NCBI GenBank assembly: GCA_049652745.1 | Contig: JBASEY010000004.1 | Coordinates: 1-7,067 of the forward strand | From: JBASEY01 sp049652745 | Lineage (GTDB): Bacteria > CSSED10-310 | DNA length: 7,067 nucleotides | Direction: 5' to 3' | Shown here: positions 7,010 to 7,067 of the stretch, in pieces | Layout of the letters: every line of letters begins with the position of its first letter | Numbering within the stretch: the stretch's first letter is position 1 | Made by a program: the position numbers and the translations under genes | Notes under the pieces: model-generated | The model's input: only the letters and a program-made list of their open reading frames with translations | Databases searched by the model: none | What the model was told of the DNA's origin: nothing

Positions 7010-7030
7010 TTCCCTTTTTTAAAAAGGGAA
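7010..7030. repeat. Perfect 10-bp inverted repeat inside the element end
   Basis: TTCCCTTTTT (7010-7019) and AAAAAGGGAA (7021-7030) are perfect reverse complements around one T. The inner A/T pairs would open to form the loop, leaving a modest stem. Its place between the terminal repeats and the element interior suggests a transcription block or a protein site. The left arm ends in T residues, but there is no T run after the right arm on the plus strand, so a classical terminator is not shown. Confidence 0.6.
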
Positions 7031-7039
7031 TCTGGGTGT

Positions 7040-7063
7040 CCAGAGGGGCGAAGCGCCCTCTGG
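7040..7063. repeat. GC-rich hairpin near the element end
   Basis: CCAGAGGGGC (7040-7049) pairs with GCGCCCTCTGG (7053-7063), leaving a GAA loop and one bulged G at 7055. Ten base pairs, mostly G-C, make it the most stable hairpin I see in the window. No T run follows on either side, so it is not a clear intrinsic terminator. It could shield the element from outside transcription or mark the end of an istB-type gene lying to the right. The role is inferred. Confidence 0.6.
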
Positions 7064-7067
7064 TATT

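Larger units (their letters stand above)
6942..7067. mobile_element. End of an IS21-family-like insertion sequence, interrupting the Type ISP gene
   Basis: Protein similarity to the Type ISP family ends at codon 1256 (AGA at 6939-6941), and the next bases, TGTCAATGGGCATTT, begin with the TG dinucleotide typical of IS21-family ends. Directly inside are two 21-bp direct repeats 25 bp apart, as expected of the multiple terminal repeats that bind IstA transposase in this family. Two hairpins follow and the window then ends, so no istA or istB coding sequence is visible. Which end this is, and the orientation of the element, cannot be decided here. The matching target duplication and the 3' part of the host gene should lie beyond the far end. 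Family assignment rests on end structure and remembered similarity of the repeat sequence. Confidence 0.65.

Noticed and set aside
1..7067. RNA genes, retron RNA, riboswitch or CRISPR array
   Set aside because: No tRNA- or rRNA-like sequence, spaced repeat array or extended structured intergenic region was seen on either strand. The longest gap is 238 bp.

Overview
The window looks like part of a bacterial defence island: genes for nucleases and DNA-modification-type enzymes packed together, with gene fragments and an insertion-sequence end. The lineage cannot be fixed from the sequence. Clear Shine-Dalgarno sites, a GTG start behind AAAGGAGG, and ends resembling the IS21 family all say Bacteria. 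A Desulfobacterota-like host is only a weak guess from the look of the IS end. The left third is visibly AT-richer than the long helicase-methylase gene on the right, as expected for patchwork accessory DNA.

Layout. Positions 1-108 hold little except a possible start of a further minus-strand gene. From 927 down to 109 (minus strand) lies a three-Cys-motif partner protein (TcmP-like) that appears to lack its C-terminal part. Its 5' end collides head-on with a plus-strand gene (891-1250) encoding a small protein resembling the DUF6896 family. Thirty bases later comes a GIY-YIG nuclease-family protein (1281-1883) with a strong ribosome binding site. After a 143-bp gap containing a candidate promoter comes an intact Mrr-type restriction endonuclease (2027-2935). 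A 238-bp gap follows. It contains a 62-codon open stretch without a proper start that reads like the tail of a lost gene, possibly a TIR-like domain.

The largest gene (3174-6983) is a single-chain restriction-modification enzyme of the Type ISP kind. It has an N-terminal Mrr-like nuclease, a superfamily 2 helicase motor, a linker, an N6-adenine methyltransferase and the beginning of the target recognition region. It stops early because what appears to be the end of an IS21-family element starts at 6942. That element supplies the last 13 codons, carries two 21-bp repeats and two hairpins, and runs off the window.

How the parts relate. The big enzyme would normally protect the host genome by adenine methylation while translocating and cleaving unmodified DNA. 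Losing the specificity domain probably inactivates it or leaves it without target choice. The adjacent Mrr-type enzyme attacks DNA with foreign methylation, and the GIY-YIG, DUF6896-like and TcmP-like genes are commonly seen as accessory island genes of unclear role. No fully new system can be demonstrated. The best candidates for a second look are the GIY-YIG/DUF6896-like pair, the gene remnant at 2939-3141, and the sharp composition change inside the methyltransferase gene.
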